A DNA stretch of 64,000 nucleotides from Lineus longissimus (taxonomy: Eukaryota; Nemertea; Pilidiophora; Heteronemertea; Lineidae): positions 12,956,501-13,020,500 of the forward strand of contig NC_088320.1 in NCBI RefSeq assembly GCF_910592395.1, given 5' to 3'. Below are positions 32,926 to 44,190 of the stretch, one piece after another. The notes below the pieces were generated by a model, which saw only the letters and a program-made list of their open reading frames with translations, did no database searches and was not told the origin of the DNA. The translations under genes were made by a program, and so were the position numbers. Within the stretch, counting starts at the first letter, position 1; every line of letters starts with the position of its first letter.

Positions 32926-34197
32926 ACAAATGGGAGATATGCTTGTGTTCAGCTTTGGTGACAATGGTGATGTTACCATTGAGCCCCCCATCATAGCTCA
33001 CAAGATTTTAGTGACTACTGATAATGCAGTTCGAATGTTAACAAATAGAAAATGTTCTTATTTCAACTTCGAACAGTTTGATAAAAAGGCATTTCAGTGT
33101 CTAATATCATGCCTGAATGTAGGCGCAAAAGTTCCGCTTTATGATAATTTACTATATCTCACTGTAGAGATCATATGTTATCTTCAGTTAGAAGAGTCGA
33201 TAGTTAGTGACTTGATACCTATAATTCCAAATGGACAAATGGCACCCTATCTCAAAGTAATGCATACTCTCCTTTGCGCTAACTATTGTGACACAGTCGA
33301 AAATATTTTCAGAAAGTGCAGGTTGCCTACTTTTTTGTGCAAATGTGTAAGTCTAAGTTACCGCAAATTTAAACAAAATTACAGAAACGCCAAAAGGCAC
33401 CATGAATGGTTTGTCACCAAATGCCAGATTCGGTGCAGGTGCAAAACATGCTCCCAATATCAATCGGAGAGATTGCGTCAGATGTTTAAAAACGACGAGA
33501 ATGCGTATTCTAATCCGTATTATGGCCCTTTTGAAAGATCACCATTGCAAAATCTTCCAATCTAAATTCTATGTGCAAGACACTGTAAAACAAGTCCCAG
33601 TTATTTTTGGCAAATAACTTAGCAGACACTTCAAAAACAAGTGATTTTTTGATGGGCCCCAGTCTAAAAAATTAACTGCTCTCATGGTATGCATTTGACT
33701 CGAGGTTGAATTTTTGAATTTTTGAATTTTTGTTGAGGAGACAATAATTTTGTATCGATTTGATAATGTTTTTTTGGTACAAAGGGGTGGGGTTAAAAAT
33801 TTTCTTTCACGTCTTGAAATAGGTTGCCAGGCTACTCAAGATGCAGCAAGATGATATAATTAATCATATGCGTGCACTATATCACACGTTGTACTATTTT
33901 TTGTATGTTTTCATGTTTTTTCTTGAGATATTTCTTATTCATTTTCAAAAGTAAATTACCCTGCAGTTTTACGAGCCTTGCCTTGAAAAGGAGTTGCCTA
34001 GTGAGCTAACCGAAATTATCCGTACACTTGTCATGTTACTTTACAATACCTCATTGACTTCTTCTTCTTCTGAGCTCGAAAATTCAGACACATGCAAAAC
34101 AGTCACTCCGTTTTCAGTAACAAGGTCGGCTATCCACTACATTTTCAATGCGAACTGTGCCAATTTGATTACGCTTATAATCACGGTCTTTATTAAG
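32926..34197 (+). CDS. BTB/POZ-like protein, two exons of unit 2 (partial)
   Basis: The proposed exons are 32926-33346 (ATG at 32930) and 33967-34197, joined phase 0 to phase 0. The donor gtaagt at 33347 and the acceptor ctgcag before 33967 are both good. The N-terminal part resembles a BTB fold: VTIEPPIIAHKILVTT like the V-x-A-H-K-x-V-L strand-helix, then FEQFDKKAFQCLISCLNVGA and DNLLYLTVEIICYLQLEES like the later BTB helices (F..F..Y-Y-G...LL..A..LQ). Such proteins dimerise or recruit cullin-3 ligases; which applies is unknown. Reading past the donor would give 211 residues with a stop at 33565, an alternative if the site is not used. A donor at 34198 (gtatcg) suggests more exons downstream. 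The BTB assignment is moderate. Confidence 0.5.
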
Positions 34198-34299
34198 GTA
34201 TCGGTTTGCCCAGGAAAACTACGTGCTTAGCCGGAGAGGAAATAATGACGCAAAAGAAACAGACAAAAGATTAGTTCATTTTGAGATGCGCAAGGCCCG

Positions 34300-36130
34300 C
34301 ATTTTGTTACAAAGGTAAACCAATACCTCTACCCACGGTGATAATGCCTTTGCCAAAACCAACACGGATTACAACAGATATTTTTAGTTTGTAAAATATT
34401 TGTAAATGTAATAAATGTAAAAATGTAATAAATGTAATAAATGTACCAATTTTTAATATTTTGTACGACTCCATTATAAGACTTTTGGCCAGGCATGGCT
34501 TCACTTCCTACGCAATTTTTACATCAGTCTTAACTCAAACTGTCCGCTCATCACTCATTATGTAAAAGTTGCATTCGCGAAATCAGCAAAATGTCTAAAT
34601 TACATGGTCCGTTATCATACTGCCTTTTGTCTTCGTAGGACAGAATTGGGAACCGATTGATTGGCGAAAATGCCACAATCTTTGTTGGAAATGAATAAAA
34701 ATTACCATAGTGAAATATACAATCGTTGTTTCTTGTTTTATGTTGCTTATTTGAAACGGGAATGTGTTGCACAGGAATTTGTAAGTGTCCCCCTAAAAAC
34801 CTAGAGGTAACGTTGATGACTCTCGAGTATGTTTGTATGATTGTAAGATTGTAAGATTGTATGAAAGAATTAAGTTATGAGGTAAAATATATCATGCATA
34901 GTAATCTCTAGGTTTTAAGGATTTTATAAAACCACTGAACTTGGATCACATTTAACTTGTCCCTAAATTTTTATTGTGACTTTGTCCTTAAAAAAGGACT
35001 GCTGGATGATTAGATATTAATATTAAACACGGAATCGATTTTTATGCAACACAGCAATGATAAGGATGATGTTATTTAAGTGACTGTCAAGATGTCGATT
35101 ATTTTGGATACATTGATGGAAATATAAAGGGGTCATGGAAGAGGACCTCGTAATGGAGCTTAAAATGGCGAGTCTCATTTTGGACAAAATCCATATTTAT
35201 TGGCAAAAAGTCGATGCGCTGTTATGCCAGACCACAAGATTTTGCATTTGAAATAGCTAGTATATATAACTTTATTTCAGTCCTAACTTGATAACAAATA
35301 CATGTATGTAGGGCTAAAAGGTACCCTCAAACCTCCGAGTGAATAACTCGAAGCTAAAACATAGCTCAAGGGACTTTTTCTAATTTACTGGATACCCCTA
35401 CTCGGCCAGTTGCCAGCTCCGTAAAGTTTTGAGAAAAAACAAACAACATATATATATGACTGCTAAGAACACTTAAGCTGTGCAATACGAATAAGAAGTT
35501 TCAGTATTAACATATATCATGGGTTCGAATGTGTGGGGGGGGGGAGGCAGGGGCCTTCGAGATTCGAACTCATGACCTCAACAAATATTCAGTTCTTTCA
35601 CCACCAGCACCAGCACAAGCCTGTTGAAAGTGATGGTATTCGTGGGGTCATGTGTGACTTTGGCGAGGATATGGGTACATAACTCGTACTAATTTTGAGC
35701 TTCAATCATCATTTCCATGTAACATCAAATCAATGCTTTACAAACTTCGGTCTGGATTGGGGTTTGGATGGGACAGAACACTATGTGCATCCATCCTCCT
35801 CTTGGCAAGGGACAGAAATAAGTCCAGTGCTATGACTGTATCAAAATAATTAAGAAAAACAACTATTATAGTTATCATAATATTGTAATTGACCAACAGT
35901 CTACAAACGTCACCAGTAATAGGAATACAGTACACGTATAGAAAATGGACAGAGAGAAATCGATCAGATAAGCAATAAATGCAAAAATAACATGGGTGTA
36001 AATGTATGGAAAGAGATCAGTGAACACAGATTGAAATAATGCACTCCAGTGCATTCAAACTTCCATGCTTGGATCAAAATGCAAGAGTTCTTCTATATTT
36101 CATTTCAGTTTTTCAATACATAAGTATCAA
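34300..36130. other. no supported gene
   Basis: AT-rich sequence with a short taataaatg microsatellite near 34401-34446, a G-run near 35534 and, next to it on the minus strand, a box-B-like gttcgaatctc (about 35560-35575) that may be the relic of a tRNA-derived SINE. No exon could be supported on either strand. Confidence 0.4.
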
Positions 36131-36829
36131 CACTATCAACCAGGGGCCACTGAGCTCACCATACAGATAGTTGGTGGTTAGGAATTCATCCCGTTCAAGG
36201 AACATGCTACGTGTATAGTATATAGGTCAAATAAAAATGGGTATGACATGTGTTGTATCCTGGCTTGGAATACCTACCATAAAAATATTATTAAAAGCAA
36301 GTCACCAATAAAGCAAGATAGTGCACTTTTTACCTTTTCGGTTATGGCCCCCTGTTAGCCAAGTTGAGCATTGGACCGAAATTCGGTGTGCTTGTGCTTG
36401 ATGTAAATGAAAACAAACTGCCTCATTGGTCAATGGTTTCAATCATTGGAAATATCCGAACCAAACCAAACGATGGGTAAATAGCAGCATACATTGGTAC
36501 AGCGACTTGTTACATCTTCCAGAAATGTCAGAATGTCTCGTATTCTGTGAATTATATTACAGTGACGTCACCAAAGTTAAATTGCGGGAAATATGAGTGC
36601 TCCGGCTGGACGTGCGAGTTTCGAAAGAAAACTTGCCTTTTATTTGTTGTTTAGTATTTTATTTCTGAAGGTCCACTCTGTTCATTCGAAATTGGTCGAA
36701 AACTTTAAACTTTAAAACTTGAGTTTGAATATTCATAGCATTATGTGTGGCCTACATTAACTCGATCGTTAAAACACAAAAAATATTCACGCTTATTCTC
36801 ATGCCAGTTTTTGTACACTCTCTGTTAAG

Positions 36830-37390
36830 TTGACTTCAATTTTATTGTTTTTTACTCTATTAAGTGGACACGTAGGCTCGTCCACTTTATGTGGTCAAGC
36901 CTTAATGCCGTGATCAATGGGAATACAGCGTCCCCGAAAATGTCCCCATAACCGATGACTGATGCTACTATAGTTTACACCAATGTTGTTCAATTTCTGT
37001 TAAGTTGGCTTGAATGTTTATTTCTTCTACTCTTTTTAGTGGACACAAAGACTGGTCCACTTTATACTGTCGATTGAGATGCAGCGTCCCCAAAAATGTC
37101 CCCATAACCAGTAATTGATGTCCCCTTTGCACCTATGCTGTTCACTCTCAGTTTAGTTCACTTCATTTTTTATCTTTACTCTATTAAGTGGACACGAAGG
37201 CTACGGTTGAGCTACAATGCCTCGATTGATGGAGATACAGCATCCCAAGATGTTCACTCTGTTTAGTTGACTTCAATGTTGTTGTTTTTATATCAAGAGG
37301 ACACGAAGGCTGGTCCACTACATACGGTGATTGATTGAGATGCAGCGTTCCCAAAAATGTTCCCATGTGATAAATGTCCCCTTTGCACCA
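36830..37390 (+). repeat. four tandem GTGGAC-family repeats
   Basis: Four units of roughly 120-150 bp start near 36828, 36985, 37148 and 37255. Each has gttgacttcaat or a variant, gtggacac, ggtccact (lost in one) and gcgtcccc-like ends. They are diverged from the copy at 7130. Confidence 0.6.
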
Positions 37391-37870
37391 ATGTTGTATT
37401 TACACTGTACATAATATAAAACACTTCGATGAGCGTAATCAAACTGAAAATGGCCATGGCCAAAGGTTCCTGCTCACTTAAGTGGGGGCCAGGGGCCATT
37501 TTGCTTACCGTCTAGATATTTGGTGGTTACGAATTTATCCTGGTTTATGCTACATCTATAGATTATAGGTTAAACCAAAGTTTGTATGATATGTGATGCA
37601 TCGCTGCTTTGAGTACCTACCAAAAAAATATCATTGAAAACAAGTCACTAATTAGAGCGATATTGCACTTTTTACCTCTTTTCGTTTTGGCCTCCTGATG
37701 GCCATGTCGAGAAACAGATCAGATGGAAATCAGGTGTCCAATGTTACATGACGTAGGGAGTCATGTGTACCAAATTTCAAATTCATAGCTTTAGTGGTTA
37801 AGAAATGCACCACAGTTACACTCAAACGGACAATTTACGCCATTTGACCTATGTGACCTTGAAAATTCAG

Positions 37871-37945
37871 TCAGTGTTGATGAGAATGGTGACATGATTG
37901 GTGACTATTCTCTCAAGGACCTTAACCCAACAACAGGAAAATTCG
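37871..37945 (+). other. exon-like island resembling linker exons of the SET-recombinase gene
   Basis: Between a ttcag acceptor and a gtaggt donor, 75 nt read (G)SVDENGDMIGDYSLKDLNPTTGKFE. The phase pattern (in 1, out 0), the G-S start and the acidic content ending in E match linker exons 6, 8 and 11 of the upstream gene. It is surrounded by repeat sequence, so it may be a stray exon copy or chance. Confidence 0.3.
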
Positions 37946-39889
37946 AGGTAGGTTTTCTCAAGTGGTCCTCATCCTTCAAATTCTGTTGTTTACAGGCATT
38001 GGACGTTTTCAGTGCTAACAGTAATCGGCCAAAATCTTTTGCCCGTGGAAATCACGAAATTGGTTGTCATTATGAAACTAACGTAACAGAGTAAAGCACA
38101 CATTCTAGAATGTCTCAATTATTAACCATAACAGGTGGATTTTGTGTTCTGTAGATCTGGTGTGGAAGTAGAGAAATGTCTCGCTAAAAAATGAGTAGCC
38201 TATACTGTGTTTAGACAGATCATGGTGTATGGTTGTATATTAAGGCCATAAACGTCAAAGCAAAACCCATAGGATATGTGATGTATCCTTGCTTGGAGAA
38301 CCTACTATAAAACTATCATTGAAAACACGCGAGATATTGCACTTTTTACCTTTTTTAGTTTTGACTCCCTGGTGGCCAAGTTGAGAATCAGAACATACCG
38401 AAATTCAGTGTCAGAGGCTATATGACGGAGCAGTCATGTGTACCAAATTTTAAGTTCATAGCTTTATCAATTAAGTAACATGCCATAGTTACACTCAAAT
38501 GGCCAATTTACGCCATTTGGTCAAATCAAAAATCCATATGTTATGTGATGTATCCTTGCTAGGAGAACCTACCATGGCATAAAGATTTTATCGAAAAGGA
38601 GTAACTCATCAGAGAGATATCACACTTTTTAGGTTTCCACTTCTGACCCAGATGGTGGCCAAGTCAAGAATTTGATCGGACTGAAATTCATTTTCAGAGG
38701 TCACCTGACCTGGGGGTCCTGTGTACAAAGTTTCAAGTTCATAGCACTCGTGGTTAAAAAACAAGCCACTGTTGTTGAAGAAGGTTTCGAACGACGACGA
38801 CGGACACCGCAGCGTTGTATAGACTCCCCTGCGGTGCGCCAAAATCTTATGCTACTTAAAATTAAACTGCTTCGATATACATCATTCGAACCATATCACA
38901 AACTTGCACTTGATCAGAGGCCCATAAAGATTTATGATTAGAAAAAGGCCTAACCAGCCACCACATGCAAGGGCAAATATCTTAAATGCAATACAATTCC
39001 ACAAGACCAAAAGGAGATAAATACAATGAGAGTCAAGTGAACAAATATATACAACAGGAACATACAGAAGGTCTACATTTCATAATTCATTGAACCCTGT
39101 GTAATCATTTATGATGAGGCTAGGAATGTAGATGTCAACCACAATGAATGGTACAACCAGTGTAACTACAATATATTTTCAGTTGCCTACATGCAAAACA
39201 AAGCAGGAAAAAAACAGGAAATAAAAAAGGGTTATTGACCCTCCGTTTTGAAAGTCCTTCCAGGGGTTGGGCAAAATTAGGGTAATCATTTAGCTTCGAA
39301 GGGAGATAAGTCATGACCAAAAAATGTTTCATTGCGTCTTTTCCAATTAGAAATCTGTTCTGTGATGTTGTTTGTAACATGTGCCAGATGACTCATGAAG
39401 TAACCGGAAAAGTGTCCACATATGGCCATTTTGCCCACTTAGACTGCCTGTGTCTCATAAGTTCATGAGAACCCCAAATAAATTAAAATGTTTTGGTATC
39501 TCATCTACATACTAGTGCTTCCAAGCATTGGAATAATAAATATTAGAATAACATGAAAATTGGCATCTGGAACTACTTTGGGCGCCATCGTATTCAACTT
39601 CTTCATGAGTGTCCCAAATGAAAAACAGTGGCGAAATTTACACATACCCTTGTCAGTCCACTATCAGTAAGTAATTCAGGTGGTGCACTCCTGAAGTTGA
39701 AATATTATGATAATTTTGGTTCTGAAGTTTGGGAGTTCAGTCAAACATCACTGAAACTTTCAGCCAGATCCAGTGGGTCAAGGGTTCTGACTGTCTGAAT
39801 TTCTAAATCAGCAGCAATGCCAACACTGAACACCCCCTTTGTCGACCCCAAAAATAGGTACTGTCAACTTTTTAAAAAATGTCGACCGG

Positions 39890-41060
39890 TTATGGGTTTA
39901 CATTGACCGCCGCATCATGCAATGACTGGACCAAACTGAAATTCAGTGTCAGAGGATATTGGACTTAGGGGGTTATGGAAGACAGACACCGCACTTGTAG
40001 ACCCCTCCATGTCCTCGGACCGGTGAGACAAGAAGGGTACAAAACATTGTCTGCAGCGAATGGGTTAAATATCCTGCAGTTTGAATTACAATGTGTCAGT
40101 GACATTTTTTTAACTTTTATCCCTCGGATCACCTGACAAAGTGGTACATGGACAATTGATTTCAGTTTTTGACCCCTGGTGGCCAAGTTAAGGGTCACAT
40201 TGAACCAAAATTTGCTTCAAAGGTCAACTGACCTAGGGGGTCAAACATTTAAAGTCTCAAACCCATAACCTCAGTGGTTAGGAAATGTCCCATAATTACA
40301 CTCTGCAATTTTTTACGCCATAGGGCATCTGTGACCTTGAAAAAATACGTCAAATCACAAACCCGTACGATATGCAATGTATCCTTGCTAGGAGTACACC
40401 TACCACAAAAATGTTATCAAAACCGAATCAGTAACAGGTGAGTTCTGATACTTTAGGTTTTCAGTTTTGGCCTGCTGGCGGCCAAGTCAAGAATTAGACC
40501 AAACCAAAATTCAGTGTCAGAGGTCACCTGACCTAGGGGACCATGTGTAACAGGCCCCTGTTTTTGAAAAAGGTCACAGACGTCGATGGACACTATGGTA
40601 CTATATAGCCTCACCATACCAATGAGTTAAAAAATCATGACAGACCCTTAAAATAATTAATTGCGTCTAGATGATATCATGTAGGGCGCATTGTTTTCCA
40701 AAATTATGGCCATTATAATTACAGCTACAGCTGTGGTTCATGGCATTTGACTCCTGTGAAAAGTAGGCAAAATAAAAAAATACAATTTGTGGCAATCAAG
40801 CAAGTAGTTTTAAAGGAATGATTGCACTTTTTTATGTTTTTAGATCTGACTTCCTGGTGGCCAAAACCAGAGTGAACTGAACTTTCGTCTCCGAGATCAC
40901 CTCATCATGGGGTACATACTACATATGTACCAAATAAGAAATTAAGAGTCATTGCAGAAAGAAACGTGCCATAGTTATACATGTAGCCTGAAAGTGAAAG
41001 CCAACTCACACCTTTTGATCTCTGTGACCTTGAAAAGTGGGTCAAATAAGAAATGCTGTA
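39890..41060 (-). repeat. degenerate monomers of the 302-bp family
   Basis: Several diverged monomers can be recognised by cctggtggccaag, ttcagtgtcagaggtcacct, gacctaggg and ctgtgaccttgaaaa. They lie in the orientation of the copy at 51001. No coding potential is supported. Confidence 0.55.
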
Positions 41061-43090
41061 TGACCTAATGGTCCTTATTATGTAAAAGAGAGATCTGCAA
41101 ATAATCATATGACAATGAAATGGTAAACAATAAAACTAGAATTCCGAAATTTGCTGGTAGCAAATTTGATAGTCCCCAGGTAGTCATGACTCCAGGGTTG
41201 TTTTGAGGGCAATATCGTTAGAGTTGGTCTTGAGTATGGGAACCTGAAGGTCCGTGAGGCACCTGGGGAGAGAAGACTAGTTGAACGATGGGCATAAATT
41301 AAAATAGGAGTGCGGGAACAAGGTTTTTTTAGCAGGAGGAAAGCGAGAACATTTTGCGCCGACGTATTCCGATTTGACTGGTTAGTGGTGAAATCTGCTT
41401 TTACTTTTCGTTTTTCTAGTTCGAACGTTGTCTGAATTAAAGATGCTTTCCCAATGCTTGACTGGTCTGGCAAGAGGCATTGCCAGGAAAACGTGACGTC
41501 ATTTTGCCCATTCTTCTTACCGCACGCCCTCCCTCTCCGTAAAACTTCCTGACATGGTGTGAAGTGGGAGAGCGCACAATGGGAACCACACTGCCGCGAT
41601 GTTAATAGTTTCTATTAATAGAATTCAGCGGCAGAGATTTTAAGCACGGAAAAAGTAGATTAACTTGGCTAATCTCAATGTATTTTACCCAGGAATGTTT
41701 TCAAGGCGAGAGAAACATCTGATTTAAGTACTGCGCTTATTAGATTTCATGTTCATGCCGAAGATTGGCCTAAAACGTGGACGAAAAGAGTGCATTATCG
41801 AGTGTTGGAGAGGTCACGTGATTGTACGAGAAACCTGAGCGAAAACAATACTGACTCCAGCTCCCAGAGGGAGGAGCTGGAGTCATAAAAATGCATCTAA
41901 AGCATCGAAATATTCTGAGTTTTGAAAAATCGTTTTGCGATAGTCCATGAATCGAATTGGGTTTCTTTATGATACCTCCATCGTCACATCGCTCGACCAA
42001 CTCCTGAGAATAATGACGTCATTATGATGGGGCGGAGCTTATGCTAATGTATCAGCGTCTTGCCTCTGCGCATGTCACAGCGCATGTCAAATTGAATCGC
42101 GGCTTCAGCATGTTGGGAGAAGACGATCAGACGATATCTCAGCAAAAAATGCTTCAAAAGTATCGAAATACTCAGGATTTTAAAAATACTTTTGCGATAG
42201 TCCATAGATTGAATTGGGTTTGGTGGCGTAAGGGTGATTGATTTCTGGTTTATTTAGCCGTTTTGCTGGACTACCGCAATAAATGTGTTGGTGGAAGAAA
42301 ATAACAGTTTCGAGAATTCCAGGGATATCAATATAGTCCCCAGACGGGATCTGGGGCCTATAATAACACTAACAGTATAAGAACCATGCACACCATGAAA
42401 ATAAACCACAGTAAATGAAAAAGATACAATTAGCCATGAATATTGAACAACAACTTGGTGACAAAGGTAACCTGTTTCAATAATTAAATTAGCTCCAATG
42501 ACAATACATCTATTGGTAAAATACACAGTTCATGTTCATTCAGTTCATGTAAATTATCAACACCTTTCAAACTTTAAACATTGAAATATTAACAAGAGGC
42601 CCAAGGGCCTGGCGCTCAGCTGAAATGGATAGGTGAAGGCAAGGGCCAAGTGTGTGTCGGTAACGTTATTATGAGGCAACGTGAAGCTATAACGTCTAGC
42701 ACGCAGAAGTGCTGATGCGAAAGACCTTCTTGCTATATCAGTGCATGCTGAAGTACTGAGTTGACGTCACCCTGGTATTATGACGTAAAGTCATTTCTAT
42801 TGCCGTTGCAGTAGTGGGGTGTGTGATGACGTCAAGGAGTTGTGTGGTGACGTCAAAGAGTGGAGTCCTTGTCTTCATGCAGCGTAGGTGGAACTAATAA
42901 CATGCACATGGACACAAGGTACATGATTATTACAGTGTATTTTGTGAGGTGGGGCCTGGTGCTTTACAATGGTCAAATGAACCGACTGTTGTCTGGACAT
43001 TGATGAAGTGGATGCAGCCAAATGTTTGGGACGGTCTTTTTTGTATGTGAAGAAAAGAAGATAAAGAGTTGGTTAACAAAATGAACTTTA
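41061..43090. other. no supported gene
   Basis: Open frames (for example minus 41105-41473) have no recognisable domain. A short segment near 42594 (aagaggcccaagggcctggcgctcagctga) resembles the head of a common invertebrate interspersed repeat, but only a fragment is present. Two similar segments near 41917 and 42157, sharing atcgaaatactc and gcgatagtccat, suggest an old repeat. Confidence 0.35.
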
Positions 43091-43093
43091 TTG

Positions 43094-43175
43094 GTGCGGC
43101 AGATATTTGATGCCTTTCGGCAGATATTTGAAGCGCCTTGCGGCAGATATTTGTTGCCTTGCAGCAGATATTTGA
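43094..43175. repeat. short tandem repeat, cggcagatatttg
   Basis: Four imperfect copies of a 21-26-bp unit containing gcggcagatatttg (the last is gcagcagatatttg). The minus-strand frame 42930-43406 crosses it and is not accepted as a gene. Confidence 0.7.
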
Positions 43176-43784
43176 TAACGCTCTCCGGGAATGGAAAGCA
43201 GTAAAACGAGAAGCACACCTCACTCTGAATGTGGGAACAGCAAGTGCTTTCCTGGACTTGAAATGTGCCAACGACTCCTCTTGTAATAACCAACAACAGT
43301 TAATCTGTAAAAAAAGAGAAGAGAAATTAACACTGACTGAATAAAAAAGGGTGACATAGACGGGGAAATGTACACCACCGGATACAGTCTGTGCTTGATC
43401 AGGCATCGGTCAGATGATATCCTGAACAAGGCATCTATGGAAGCAAATCCAGAAAGAGACTTTACCTTCGAAGGGCACACTTATTACTCAGTGAAAAGTC
43501 AGTCCTGTGGGCTGTTTTCCAATTCAAAATAAAAGTGTAACCTCTTTAAATTAGTCTCACAGACTGAACCATAACACTCAACAGCCAACCGTGCCCACAT
43601 GATGTGAGCCGAGAGCTGGGCTTAAAGATGAGCGAGTGGTGTACTACATTTTGAAAATTGTCTATCGTCTACGACATGTGACAGAACAGGATCTAGTGGA
43701 CTTAATGATGAGGTACTATCAAATAAGGTGTCCATCAAATGAATCATGAGGGCCTGTTTGTTGAGTTATACTCTAAGCCTGTCC

Positions 43785-44015
43785 GGTATCAGGCTGTTTC
43801 GCTGCATTGCCAGTTCGCTACCAGTCGTTTCGCTACATGTGGCGGTCGTTTCGTTACATGGTAGGTCGTTTCGCTACATGGGTGGAGTCGTTTCGCTACA
43901 TGATGGGTACGGTCGTTTCGTTACATGGAGGGCGTTTCGCTACATGGGTGGAGTCGTTTCGCGACATGGATGTAGGTCATATCGCTACATCGTAGGTCGT
44001 TTCGCTATATGGGTG
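43785..44015 (+). repeat. left terminal inverted repeat of the Mutator-like element
   Basis: Starts ggtatcaggctgtttcgctg and runs through repeated tttcgctacatg or tttcgttacatg units. Its complement is at 46075-46302. Confidence 0.85.
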
Positions 44016-44190
44016 GAGTCATTATTTTTACTCTATTTTACCCTACTATAATTCCCGGTGGTGACTACAAATTTATTATCACCAATTTAGCATCACCTCT
44101 GACCTCCTGAGGGCAGCAGCAAGACGTGAGCAAATTCTCCTGCGCCGAAATGTCGGCCCGATTGCCGTACCGCCCCAAGGCTTTACTCCT

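Larger units (their letters stand above)
29835..34299 (+). repeat. tandem segmental duplication, two units of about 2.2-2.3 kb
   Basis: Unit 1 (29835-31990) and unit 2 (31991-34299) are nearly identical over their whole length, with an offset of 2156-2157 bp. Unit 1 lacks about 150 bp present in unit 2 (roughly 34070-34222), joined after a cttcttcttctt run. Other differences are single bases and one G-run length change. Each unit carries a BTB-like exon and a following exon. The high identity implies a recent duplication or conversion. Confidence 0.9.
36139..38839 (-). repeat. copies of the 302-bp-monomer element with insertions
   Basis: Heads of the 1.7-kb element family appear at about 36139 (ccaggggccactgagctcac) and 37488 (ccaggggccattttgcttac). 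A matching tail ends near 38839 (a short GAC run, then tatagactcccctgcggtgc). The orientation is that of the copy at 51001. Between them are diverged monomers, four GTGGAC repeats (36830-37390) and the exon-like island at 37871. Non-coding apart from that island. Confidence 0.6.

Noticed and set aside
33347-33565. C-terminal extension of the BTB-like frame to 211 residues
   Set aside because: A strong gtaagt donor at 33347 and an in-phase exon at 33967 make read-through less likely, though not excluded.
43746-44051. Repetitive RYM/SFRYM-type frames and their minus-strand twins at 46042-46280
   Set aside because: Translations of the 16-bp units in the terminal inverted repeats of the Mutator-like element, not genes.
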